Assembly: GCF_003286085.1 (NCBI RefSeq)
Contig: NW_020825429.1
Span: 248,001-312,000, forward strand
From: Drosophila persimilis
Lineage: Eukaryota > Arthropoda > Insecta > Diptera > Drosophilidae
Length of the DNA stretch: 64,000 nucleotides
Direction: 5' to 3'
Each line of letters opens with the position of its first letter. Within the stretch, counting starts at the first letter, position 1. Both the position numbers and the translations under genes were made by a program. The notes beneath the pieces were generated by a model that saw only the letters and a program-made list of their open reading frames with translations, was not told the origin of the DNA and made no database searches. This document shows, one piece after another, positions 53,711 to 63,830 of the stretch.

Positions 53711-56628
53711 CCCAACCTGTTAGACATAGTCAAGAGTTGGCAAGTCCTTGATGACCACTCTTTCTCTGACCACAGATACATCGATACCACACTATCCCTC
53801 GAGTGTCCGAAACCTATGGACTATATTAATCCCAGGAAAGACAACTGGGAAAAATATAGCTCAGCCCTGGAGGACTTACTCCCCTCCAAAGAACCATCAT
53901 GCCCGGACACAAAAGAAGACCTAGATCGCCTAGTGAACAGGTTCACAGAAGCATGCAACAAAGCCTTCGCGGCAGCATGCCCCTCTAGCAAACCTAGGTG
54001 GAAAAAGAAACCCCCCTGGTGGTCAAAACAAATAGACATCCTACGTAAAAGCTGCAGGACCCTCTTCAACAGGGCCAAAAGCGCGAACGAGGAGAGCCAC
54101 TGGGCAGACTACAAAATCAGTCTGTCACTATATAAAAAGGAAACAAGGAAAGCAAAAAGCATTGAGGAAACGTCAGAGGCCGCAAGGCTTCGCAAGATTC
54201 TCTCAAAAACTAACCCCTCGGTAGAGTATCTTAAAAGGAATGACGGCACGCGGACTAACTCCAGTGAGGAGTCCCTGCACATTCTACTAGACACGCATTT
54301 CCCAGGGTACACAACCATCGAGACGGTGTACCATCTCCCAGGAGAGGGACCGGTAACCTCGATGGATCACATCCTCACAAAACGTAACATAAGCTGGGCT
54401 GGGCTTCAACCCGTTCAAATCGCCAGGCCCAGACCAGGTAATCCCGGCACAACTTAAGAAGGCCGGGGATACCGCGATCAACTGGCTACAAGGTATCTTC
54501 AGGAAGATACTGGCTGTGGGTAGAATCCCGCGAACATGGCTTAAGGCAAAGATAGTCTTCATTCCCAAAGCAGGAAAAGCCTCGCACTCAACTGCAAAAG
54601 ACTTTAGACCAATCAGCCTATCGTCCTTCCTCCTCAAAACCTTTAAGAGACTCGTCGGGGTGCAACTGAGGACAACTATACACCCTCAGTTGCTGTCAGG
54701 CGCACATCCTGCCTACCGGAAAGGAAAATCCACGAAAACGGCTCTTCATGAAGGGAGCTCAGCGGTACAGAAATCTCTGCATCACAAAAAGTACTCACTC
54801 ATAGCCTTTCTTGATATTGAGGGAGCTTTCAACAACGTTATACCGGGCGCCATTACAGAAGCCCTGACTGACCTGGGGGTGGACCGTCACTTGGTGATGT
54901 TGATTGATCACTTGCTCACATGCAGTACGGTGACATCATCGATGGGATCGTCCGCCCAGTCAAGGTATGTCAACAGAGGCACCCCGCAAGGTGGTGTCCT
55001 GTCTCCTCTTCTGTGGAACATAGCAGTCAACAAGATTCTATGTGACCTAGAAGGGGGGGTGGGGCTGCAAAGTCGTGGCCTCGGGAAAATACCCCCAAAC
55101 ACTGTGAGACTTAATGACCGCAAAGCTAGCGCAACTGTCGGATTGGACAGAATCGCGCGGTCTGGGAGTAAATCCCTCAAAAACGGACCTCGTATTATTC
55201 ACAAATAAATACAAGGTCCCGCCCCTCAACACCTCCAATACCACAAGGATGCAGGCTCTCCGTTAGCGACAGTACCAGTTACTTAGGGTTGGTAATTGAC
55301 AAGAAGCTTAACTGGAACGTGAATGTCAAAGACAGAGTGAAGAAGGCAATGACTGCACTCTACACATGCAAAAAAGCTATTGGGCTAAGATGGGGTATGA
55401 TACCAAGCATAGTCCAATGGATATATCAAGCTATAGTTAGACCAATTCTACTCTACGGAGTTACGGTGTGGTGGCCGGCCCTATCAAAAAGGGCGATCAC
55501 CAAGCAACTGGGCAAAGTCCAGCGGACTGCCGCCCTATGTATCAGCGGAGCTCTTCGGACCACCCCAAATGATGCTCTAAATGCCATCCTATGCCTACAG
55601 AGCCTTGACCTCGCAGGAAAGGAACGGGCAGAAGCAGCAGCAATACGTCTAAGAGACTCAGATCAATGGGTGACACAGTGCATAGGTCACTCAGCCATAT
55701 TAAATAATACTACCAAGTTCCAAGAGAGTACACAGTCACTCCCTTCGACACAATCATCCCTCACAGAGACGAATGGCTCGAGGGACTCCCAGGCCCATAT
55801 GGGGCCATAAACATCTTCACAGATGGATCAAAGCTGGACGACAGAGTCGGAGGGGGAATCTACTCTGAACAGCTAAACATAAGGCATTCCTTCAGGCTCC
55901 CAGATCATTGCAGTGTCTTTCAAGCGGAAGTCATAGCACAAGCGGCTGCCGTTACGGCAACCAAGCTAAACATTTATAGCGACAGCCAGGCTGCGATCAA
56001 ATCGCTAAGTGCGATTTCCTCGAACTCGGTCACCGTGGCAGACTGCCGCAAATCTCTGCACGAGATGGCTCAGCAATTTGCTATTAGCCTGATTTGGGTC
56101 CCGGGCCACCGGGACATCGAGGGCAACTGTATAGCGGACGAGCTGGCCAGATCTTGCACTACAATCCCCCTTCTCCAAGGCAAGGAGGATATCTGTATGC
56201 CAATGGCCACCTGTCAGCTCATTATAATGGAGCAATACAAGCGACTAACAAACGATATGTGGCAAATAGTGCCACGATGTCGCACAACTCGGCAAACATG
56301 TCCGACCATGGACATGAAGCGCACCTCCGAGCTCCTCAAGTTAAGCAGGAAACGGTGCAGCGTAGTCATACGTTCCCTCACGAGACACTGGCTAATAGGC
56401 ACCCACGCTAACAGGATGGGGGCCCCACATAACGATTTTTGTCGCAGCTGTAGAGACGAGGAAGAGGAGAAGACAGTGGAACATCTGTTCTGCTCCTGCC
56501 CAGCTCTCAGCAGAAGAAGGCTACAGCACCTGGGCTCAGCCTTTCTACACGACATCTCAGAGATGTCCAAACTATGTCCCAGGAGGATAGCGAACTTTGT
56601 GAGAGCATCTGGATGGGATAATTGCTGA
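53711..56628 (+). pseudogene. LOA ORF2, copy 2 (catalytic YADD deleted)
   Basis: Endonuclease end (DDHSFSDHRYI), a long open linker (to 54457), RT 54516-55208 with GTPQGGVLSPLLW. A 27-nt loss at about 55082 removes the YADD segment that is still present at 16205-16222 in copy 1. RT thumb 55289-55810 (a deletion near 55710 shifts the frame), RNase H in pieces (FTDGSK at about 55818; IYSDSQAAI at about 55970, with about 24 bp lost at 55936) and an intact C-terminal region 56035-56628 with PGHRDIEGNCIADELA and the CRSCRDEEEEKTVEHLFCSC Cys/His motif that copy 1 has largely lost. Confidence 0.8.
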
Positions 56629-56747
56629 CAGGAAGTCTCACAACGAAGGAAAAAAATGATCCTATGCGGTATCACAACGGGCCGAAACCGGCCTAAGTGT
56701 GACGGGTTTCCGAGCGAGCCCGGCAGCCGCCTCAACATAACCTAACC
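53711..56747 (+). mobile_element. LOA-clade element, copy 2 (3' half)
   Basis: Matches 14838-17717 closely. Begins directly at the DINE-1 junction in the endonuclease and runs to the 3' end (GCCTCAACATAACCTAACC). The right flank is the 13-bp repeat and BEL-1. The 5' half is absent here. Confidence 0.85.
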
Positions 56748-56760
56748 ATCCTGTTCTGAT
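56748..56760. repeat. 13-bp target-site duplication, right copy
   Basis: ATCCTGTTCTGAT, identical to 11953-11965; the BEL-1 reading frame resumes here. Confidence 0.75.
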
Positions 56761-57411
56761 AATTCTTCATCCCAATTTTAATCTGCTAGCCAAATATTTT
56801 GAATAAATAATTTTCCGACAAGTGTCACTGGAGACAACCAGCCTAAGGGGTCATACATCTTGGCTAAGGTAGATAATACTATTCTCTTGTTAGTTTTCTT
56901 AATTGGTTCATAGTGGAAATTTAACCTAAACTCGTCTTTAACCGGTTCCCATTGTAGTCCTAAGTTTTTGACGGATTCATTCTCCTCAATGGTTAATACT
57001 TTATTTTCTTGGTCATCTCTAATGCCTTCTATAATTTTGTTATATTTGTTATCCACTTTCTTAAGTTAAACCCAACCTTATTAAACTCCCGGGTAACTTC
57101 CTTTACATGCTTCTTAGCATCCAGTATCGTGTCGGCACCTGTCATCAGGTCTTTCATATAAAAATCATTCTTTATGATTTCCCTAATTGCTTGATTTTTA
57201 CAATTATCTGCTATTGCAACAAGCAGGGTGGTTGCTAAGTAGGATGCTGAAGCTGTACCGTACGTAACGGTTGTAAGTTTATAATCTTTTAATTTTTCGT
57301 TTGGATTATCCCTCCAAATTATATGCAAATATTGTTGATCGTCTTTATCAACATTAATTTGCCGGTACATTTTTTCAATGTCCTCAGATATTACAAACGG
57401 CCATTTACGCC
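56761..57411 (-). pseudogene. pol: BEL-1 pol, RT to connection region
   Basis: Minus strand BEL/Pao RT: MYRQINVDKDDQQYLHIIW, TVTYGTASASYLAT, then FYMKDLMTGADT, where the family has a YVDD-like catalytic pair, so one catalytic Asp is replaced by Lys. A frame change near 57056 leads to the RT thumb and connection (LGLQWEPVKDEFRL, LSTLAKMYDPLGWLSP). An in-frame TAA lies near 56776, followed by the segment that continues at 11952. The right edge (57407-57411) is the ACGCC duplication of BEL-2. Confidence 0.85.
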
Positions 57412-57809
57412 TGTTCGGGCCAGCCGCTGAGGAATAACCGTAACTTTAGCATTATTATTGTATGAGCATAGAGAGCCGCCTACATATGTTGTAAAACGTT
57501 GACTTTCTGCAGAGCTGCTGCGCTCTCTCGCTAAAGGGGCTCTCTGCCGCCGCCACTTCGGCAACTACTTTGATCTGCTGCCGCCACTTCGGCAGTCACT
57601 TTGATCTAACGCCGTCGTCTATAGTTTAGTTCTATGCTAACCCCTCTGCGCATTGGTTGCATATCGATCTCGCATAAAGTTCATCTGGCAATAGCAAGCA
57701 ATCGGCTTCCGCTAAGCCACCAAGATTAAATACAAATTATAAGGTTTAACCCAAAATCTCTTTTTATTTTGAAATACATAGGTGCCAAAAAAGCTTGGCA
57801 TCTCAAACA
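57412..57809 (+). mobile_element. BEL-2 5' LTR
   Basis: 398 bp, TG...CA ends. Contains CTCTCTGCCGCCGCCACTTCGG-type repeated motif (two tandem 'CCGCCACTTCGGCA' copies near 57550-57600), likely promoter-region sequence. Confidence 0.92.
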
Positions 57810-57810
57810 T

Positions 57811-57830
57811 TGGTGACCCCCCGACGTGAT
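57811..57830 (+). other. BEL-2 primer binding site (tRNA-Trp-like)
   Basis: TGGTGACC...GACGTGAT, complementary to the 3' end of Drosophila tRNA-Trp but with six C's where the tRNA predicts four. It begins one base after the LTR. Confidence 0.7.
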
Positions 57831-58145
57831 ATAAAACCATTGCTTAATCGCGTTCCGTTAAAACACTTATTAATTATACAATATTGTGTTGTTGGGTAGT
57901 TTAACTACCAACAAATACATTTGTGTGCACATTAAAAACAGTTTAAAGTGCAAATTCAGTGAGAGTGCGGCTGGAATATTTATAGACAAATTCCGGTACT
58001 TTAAGCGTCGAATCTCTCATTCTCTGCGCAGCTGCAGCCGCGGTTCTTGACTTTTCGTGTCTTGCATTCTCGCTCTCGCGTCTATACATCGTCGCTTAAG
58101 CGGTATTTCATTTTCCGTTGTTGTGTCGATTGCACAACGGTTAAC

Positions 58146-59316
58146 ATGGACAACGATCCAAATACAGGCGCGGGCGGAAATATTGTGGTGGCTGATTCCA
58201 GACTGAGTCTGTATAAACGTAAAAGTCAGTCATTATATGATCGATTGCACAGGCTTGGAGAATCCTTCGCGGGGAATAAAATCGATAAGCTGACCGCCGC
58301 GGAAGTCGAGGTGCGCCTTGATATGTTGGCAGAAATTCGAGAGGAATTTAATAAGGCCCATAATGAGTTGGAGGCTCTCGATCAAAACGAGATTGGGAGT
58401 GAGCTGCGCGAAATCTTCGATACTCTTTTCATATCGTTGAAAGCTGAGTTGCTGGCTGCTGTTGAAGTAAGCCAGTCCACGCCGCTGCCCATTCTACGAC
58501 TCTGCCAAGCCATTCCGGACATAGTACCATCATCATGGCTCACAAGCAGCGACTTCCTGAGCTGAAGGTACCTAAGTTTTCTGGTGGATACGTCGAGTTT
58601 TCGGATTTTATGGTAATGTTCAAATCGGTGATTGAAGCGGATGCGGATCTCAGTGACATCGAGAAATTCCAGCACCTTCGCTCTTGCCTTGCTGATGCGG
58701 TTTTGGATTCGGTTCGATCGTTGGAGCTCTCCAGTGCCAATTATCGTGCGGCTCTGGATATACTTAATAAACGCTTTAATAACAAACTTTTTAACAACTT
58801 TAATAACAACTTGTTTTCCAGGCACGCATCAAGAAGATTTTTGGGCTAATGAGGGTAGACTCGCCTTCTGCTAAAAGGCTTCGGGAGTTTTCGGATGCAG
58901 TCAATTTACACATGCGAGCGTTGCAGACATTGGGAACTGCTGAGGAGATTTCGGGATTCATGGTTATCAACATGCTGCTGCAGAAGTTGGATTCGAAGAC
59001 GCAAACCAAATGGGAGGAGCACACATCGTCGGATGCTATACCTACCGCAGAGGAATTCTTCGAATTCTTGTAGCAACGCTGCCAGAAAATGGAGCGGTTG
59101 GAATATGCTACAGCGACACACGCTAGTAGCGATCAGGTGGGAAAAAACCATTCCTATACGCATGTTAAGAAAACGTTTGTAGCTTCCAACTCTTCCGCCG
59201 ACCCGTCTGTATGCGTCTTTTGCCACTCAGCGGGCCATGGAATATACTCGTGCAAGATATTCGAAAATCTCTCACCGTTGCTGCGCCACAAAGAAGTGAA
59301 GAAGCTTTCCCTATGA
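58146..59316 (+). pseudogene. gag: BEL-2 gag, frameshifted and with stops
   Basis: ATG at 58146 (MDNDPNTGAGG). Coding is spread over three frames: 58146-58565 (helical N-terminus), 58535-58849 (LPELKVPKFSGGYVEFSDF, the capsid DUF1759-type block), and 58849-59316 (capsid C-terminus and first zinc knuckle CVFCHSAGHGIYSC near 59212). Stops in the last frame at 59071-59073 (TAG) and 59314-59316 (TGA). The frame changes lie near 58540-58565 and 58780-58850, the latter in an AACAACTTTAATAAC repeat that could have slipped. BEL/Pao elements normally have one gag-pol frame, so these are inactivating. Confidence 0.8.
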
Positions 59317-62300
59317 TTCAATTGCCTAAAACCGGGGCACCGGACCCGCGCATGCAATAGTGGAAAATGTCGAGTATGCGGCGGCAGGCATCATAGTTTG
59401 TTGCACTTCGTTAGTATGCAGCCCACAACACAAGGCTGCCCAGGTATTACTCCTCCCGATCTGGCCGTTCAACCGGACACTCTTTCCGTTGCTCAAAATT
59501 CTGCTAGCAGCTCGTCTCTACCTTCGTCTACCTCTCTTGCTGCCCAAAGTCTTCACTCTGATGTCGTGCTTCTGGCTACAGCCGTGGTTCTCGTGAAGAA
59601 TCGGTCTGGCGTCTTAGTTCCTTGTCGTGCCATCTTAGATTCAGGATCGCAGCTGCATCTCGTCACATCCAGGTTCGCCCAGCAGCTTCAGCTTAGGAGA
59701 ACTCAATCGTCTGCACTTGTGTCTGGGCTGGGCGATACCAGCGTTTCTACTGAGGGATCCACCATAAGCATTTGTATGCATTCTCGCACCTCTGCTTACA
59801 CAACTACGCTTACTGCTCTCATCGCCCCCACGATTACCGATTCTCAACCAAGTATGGCAGTAAATGTATCCGATTGGCGTATTCCATCTAACATTCAGCT
59901 CGCTGATCCTGCATTTTTCAATCCTCAACGGGTTGATCTTCTCATTGGTGCGAGCGTTTTTTATGATCTCCTCTGCGTAGGGCAAATCAAACTCACCGAT
60001 GGACTGCCTCTTCTGCAGAAGACCCGGCTTGGGTGGATCGTATCTGGTGGTGGACAGAAGGTATCAAGCTCGGCGCTTTTGGCCACGCACAATTGTCCAG
60101 ATTCGATAGCTGAGATGGAAGCAAGGTTGGATAAAACTTTTCGTATGTTTTGGGAAGTCGAGAATTGTGTGGAGGTTGGGTTGAATACCAAAGAAGAAGA
60201 CGATTGTGAAGCACATTTCGTAAGCCACCTTTCACGGTTGCCATCCGGGGAGTATGCAGTTCGTCTGCCGCTAAACAACAATATTGATCGTTTAGGAGAA
60301 TCTTATGCTCAGGCTTATCGACGGTTCATCAGTCTGGAGCGAAAACTGGAGCGTAATCCTACACTAAAGGAGCGGTATTCCGCCTTTATGAGGGAGTACA
60401 TTGATTTGCATCATATGCACCAAGTCAACCCTGATTCCCGTAGCCTCTGCAAATATTTCTTGCCTCATCACTGTGTCCTAAAGGAGGACAGTACGACGAC
60501 AAAACTCCGTGTCGTTTTCGATGGATCCGCAGCTACATCAACTGGATATTCTCTAAATGATGTGATGATGACAGGCCCTGTTATTCAGCCTGCATTGTTC
60601 AACATATTGATTCGCTTTCGAACATATCCAGTCGCTCTCACTGGGGACATTTGTAAAATGTACCGCTGCGTACGAGTGTCCCCACCCGACAATTTGTATC
60701 AGTGCATCCTATGGCGAGATTCCATCGAGTCCGAGGTTCAAGTCTACACATTAGAAACCGTCACATACGGGACGAGGGCTGCATCATTTTTAGCGGTCCG
60801 CGCAATGCACCAGCTGGCCATCGACGAGGGTGAATCCTACCCTCTTGGCTCAGCTGCTCTGCGGCAGGAGTTTTACGTGGATGACCTTATTTCGGGCGGT
60901 AATTCGGTCGCACAGGTCATGGAAAAGATGCACCAAACATCAGCTTTACTGTCCCGTGGTAACTTTAGACTTAGGAAATGGTGCTCCAGTCACCAGGAAG
61001 TACTTGAGGGAACCCCTGAAGATGACATAGAGAAGTTCCTAAAGTTTAATGATGGAAGCGACATAGCCAAAACTCTCGGCTTAGCGTGGGACCCTGCTTC
61101 GGATCAGCTGCTTTTTGCCTTGTCCGCACTGGACACAACCTCAAAGCCATCAAAGCGGTCGGTTCTATCTACGATTGCGCGGTTCTACGACCCTCTTGGA
61201 TTGATAAATCCAGTCATTGTCAGGTGCAAAATCTTCCTTCAGCAGCTTTGGAGAGAAAATTTGGATTGGGATGAAAGTCTACCCTCAGCATTGCATTCAA
61301 CTTGGATGGACTTGAGAAATAGTTTGGCAAGCATTTCTCGGATCTCATTTCCTCGCTTGGTTCTTCGTTCTAGTGTGGCTACAGAAGTTCACGGATTCTG
61401 TGATGCCAGCTTAGAAGCATATGGCGCTTGCGTGTATGTCGTGTCCAGGGAAGCCCAGTCTTCGAGCCACGTTTTGTGCTCAAAGTCGCGAGTGGCTCCG
61501 CTAAAGACTATATCGATTCCTAAGCTGGAATTAAGTGGAGCCCATTTGCTTGCGAAAATCATGCAGAATGTAAAGGACATGGGAATCTTTACAGGTCGGT
61601 TCTATTGCTGGTCGGATTCGTCAACAGCATTATCTTGGATTAGGGACGAGCCAGCTAAATTTCAAGTTTTCGTGGCAAATCGAGTGGCATCAATTCAGGA
61701 GTTGACGGCAGACATGGAATGGCGCTATGTTCCCACATCTTTAAATCCTGCTGATATTCTCTCGAGAGGCTCGCTTCCCAACCATCTTATCCAGTCAGAG
61801 CTATGGTTTCACGGCCCATCCTTTTTGCTATGCTCCAAGGATAAGTGGCCTGTATCTCCTACTAACAACATAGCAACTTTGGAGCTCCGCAAGAGAGGAT
61901 TGCTAATCACGTCTCCACATGCCGATCTCACGTCCGGATGCAAATTTGCGAATTCATTCTTTCGCATGCAGCGCACATTCGCCTACATGCATAAATTTAT
62001 ACATCGTCTTAGGCATCCAGGACTCACCGTTTCTGATATTCGGCAAGGAACGCATCTTCTAATTCGACACATTCAGCTGGCAAATTTGTGGATGGACATA
62101 AAGGAGATTCGGCGCAATGGTCAAGTCATGAAATCCAGTTCTATTAGTTCGCTCAACCCGTTTATCGATCATTCTGGACTACTTAGAGTTGGAGGTCGTC
62201 TTGGCAACTCATCGCTAGGATTTGATGCTCAGCACCCGCTCATTCTGCCAAAGGGACATTCCATTACCTTTGCGCTGATAAGATATTACCATGAAAGAAA

Positions 62301-63453
62301 CCTCCATGCCGGACCTCGCGCCTTGCTATCCAAAATTCGGCTGGAATATTGGCCCATTGGAGGTGTTAAGGCAGTGTCAAGGGTCGTCAGCAGATGTGTG
62401 AGATGCTTCAGGACTAGGCCGCGCATGGTCGAACACATCATGGGAGACCTACCTAAGGAACGTTTGGAAGGATCTCGAGCTTTTGAAGTCACTGGAGTAG
62501 ATTACTGTGGACCTTTTTTCTACCGATCAGAAATCCGCACAAGGCCTCCGATCAAGTGCTACATTAGCGTATTCATCTGCTTCACTTCCAAGGCTATACA
62601 CATGGAGCTCGTAAAGGATTTGACCACTGCATCGTTTCTAGGCGCACTAAAGCGTTTTACTTCCACTCGAGGAAGGCCAAGTCAAATTTGGTCGGACAAT
62701 GCGACAAACTTCGTTGGCGCCAAGAACGAGCTTCTGGAGCTAAAGAAGCTCTGTCTGAGCGAACCGCATATGAAGGAGGTCCACGAATCCTGCTTGGCTG
62801 ACTCGATCGACTGGCGTTTCATTCCACCTCGCTCTCCGCATTTTGGCGGGTTGTGGGAAGCGGCCGTGAAGACCGCAAAATATCACCTGTACCGCTCAGT
62901 TGGACCATCTGTGCTTAGCTTCGACGTGCTGCGCACTCTGATCTGTCAGATCACTGCAATTGTTAACTCTCGCCCTTTGCTCTCGCTTTCAGAAAATCCT
63001 GATGATTTAGACGTTTTGACTCCTGCTCATCTGCTTTTAGGCGGCCCCCATGAGCAAATCCTCGAGCCTGACCTAACGAAGCTGAACTACAATCGTCTGG
63101 ATGGCTGGCAGCGGGTCACCCAACTACAGCAAATATTTTGGAGCCGTTGGCGCGAAGAGTATCTCACTCTTTTGCAAGAGCGCGCGAAGTGGCGCACCCC
63201 CGCGCAAAACATCTGCAAGAACGACCTCGTTCTGGTGAAGGACGAAAATCTTCCGCCAATGCGTTGGCCACTGGCTAGAGTGGTCGATGTCGTTTTCGGC
63301 AAGGACGGAGTGTGTCGCGTCGCTGACCTGAAGACATCCTCAGGAAACATCAGGAGGGCCGTCACTCGGCTATGTTTGCTGCCCCTTAAGGAATCTGTTG
63401 AGAGACTAGCTCCCAACGGGGGGAGTATGTTCGGGCCAGCCGCTGAGGAATAA
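59317..63453 (+). CDS. pol: BEL-2 pol polyprotein (open frame)
   Basis: Over 1,370 codons are open; the first Met is at 59398, but the frame normally continues from gag, so that is not a true start. Order, counted from 59398: second zinc knuckles upstream (CLKPGHRTRAC, CRVCGGRHH, about 59320-59400), protease with DSGS (residues 81-84), BEL/Pao peptidase linker, RT with LRVVFDGSA, GDICKMYRCVRV and YVDD (493-496), RNase H with GFCDAS (about 666) and WSDSSTALSWI (about 738), integrase zinc module (HERNLHAGP, CVRCFRTRP, about 965-1005), catalytic Asp in VDYCGPF (about 1034), Asp in WSDNATNF (about 1099) and Glu in GGLWEAAVK (about 1153), and a C-terminal DUF5641-type domain. It ends 26 bp inside the 3' LTR. 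All catalytic residues are present. Confidence 0.92.
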   Translation, partial: FNCLKPGHRTRACNSGKCRVCGGRHHSLLHFVSMQPTTQGCPGITPPDLAVQPDTLSVAQNSASSSSLPSSTSLAAQSLHSDVVLLATAVVLVKNRSGVLVPCRAILDSGSQLHLVTSRFAQQLQLRRTQSSALVSGLGDTSVSTEGSTISICMHSRTSAYTTTLTALIAPTITDSQPSMAVNVSDWRIPSNIQLADPAFFNPQRVDLLIGASVFYDLLCVGQIKLTDGLPLLQKTRLGWIVSGGGQKVSSSALLATHNCPDSIAEMEARLDKTFRMFWEVENCVEVGLNTKEEDDCEAHFVSHLSRLPSGEYAVRLPLNNNIDRLGESYAQAYRRFISLERKLERNPTLKERYSAFMREYIDLHHMHQVNPDSRSLCKYFLPHHCVLKEDSTTTKLRVVFDGSAATSTGYSLNDVMMTGPVIQPALFNILIRFRTYPVALTGDICKMYRCVRVSPPDNLYQCILWRDSIESEVQVYTLETVTYGTRAASFLAVRAMHQLAIDEGESYPLGSAALRQEFYVDDLISGGNSVAQVMEKMHQTSALLSRGNFRLRKWCSSHQEVLEGTPEDDIEKFLKFNDGSDIAKTLGLAWDPASDQLLFALSALDTTSKPSKRSVLSTIARFYDPLGLINPVIVRCKIFLQQLWRENLDWDESLPSALHSTWMDLRNSLASISRISFPRLVLRSSVATEVHGFCDASLEAYGACVYVVSREAQSSSHVLCSKSRVAPLKTISIPKLELSGAHLLAKIMQNVKDMGIFTGRFYCWSDSSTALSWIRDEPAKFQVFVANRVASIQELTADMEWRYVPTSLNPADILSRGSLPNHLIQSELWFHGPSFLLCSKDKWPVSPTNNIATLELRKRGLLITSPHADLTSGCKFANSFFRMQRTFAYMHKFIHRLRHPGLTVSDIRQGTHLLIRHIQLANLWMDIKEIRRNGQVMKSSSISSLNPFIDHSGLLRVGGRLGNSSLGFDAQHPLILPKGHSITFALIRYYHERNLHAGPRALLSKIRLEYWPIGGVKAVSRVVSRCVRCFRTRPRMVEHIMGDLPKERLEGSRAFEVTGVDYCGPFFYRSEIRTRPPIKCYISVFICFTSKAIHMELVKDLTTASFLGALKRFTSTRGRPSQIWSDNATNFVGAKNELLELKKLCLSEPHMKEVHESCLADSIDWRFIPPRSPHFGGLWEAAVKTAKYHLYRSVGPSVLSFDVLRTLICQITAIVNSRPLLSLSENPDDLDVLTPAHLLLGGPHEQILEPDLTKLNYNRLDGWQRVTQLQQIFWSRWREEYLTLLQERAKWRTPAQNICKNDLVLVKDENLPPMRWPLARVVDVVFGKDGVCRVADLKTSSGNIRRAVTRLCLLPLKESVERLAPNGGSMFGPAAEE

Positions 63454-63825
63454 CCGTAACTTTAGCATTATTATTGTATGAGCATAGAGAGCCGCCTACA
63501 TATGTTGTAAAACGTTGACTTTCTGCAGAGCTGCTGCGCTCTCTCGCTAAAGGGGCTCTCTGCCGCCGCCACTTCGGCAACTACTTTGATCTGCTGCCGC
63601 CACTTCGGCAGTCACTTTGATCTAACGCCGTCGTCTATAGTTTAGTTCTATGCTAACCCCTCTGCGCATTGGTTGCATATCGATCTCGCATAAGGTTCAT
63701 CTGGCAATAGCAAGCAATCGGCTTCCGCTAAGCCACCAAGATTAAATACAAATTATAAGGTTTAACCCAAAATCTCTTTTTATTTTGAAATACATAGGTG
63801 CCAAAAAAGCTTGGCATCTCAAACA
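63428..63825 (+). mobile_element. BEL-2 3' LTR
   Basis: 398 bp, near-identical to the 5' LTR; preceded by the polypurine tract at about 63415-63427 and followed by ACGCC. Confidence 0.92.
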
Positions 63826-63830
63826 ACGCC

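Larger units (their letters stand above)
57412..63825 (+). mobile_element. BEL-2, near-complete BEL/Pao LTR retrotransposon (6414 bp)
   Basis: LTRs of 398 bp at 57412-57809 and 63428-63825 (TGTTCGGGCC ... TCTCAAACA), PBS 57811-57830, gag from 58146, pol to 63453, polypurine tract GGGGGGAGTA before the 3' LTR, and a 5-bp duplication ACGCC on both sides (57407-57411, 63826-63830). The LTRs differ at only about one visible position (AAAGTT/AAGGTT near 57687/63703), so the insertion is recent. It lies inside BEL-1 RT. Confidence 0.93.
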
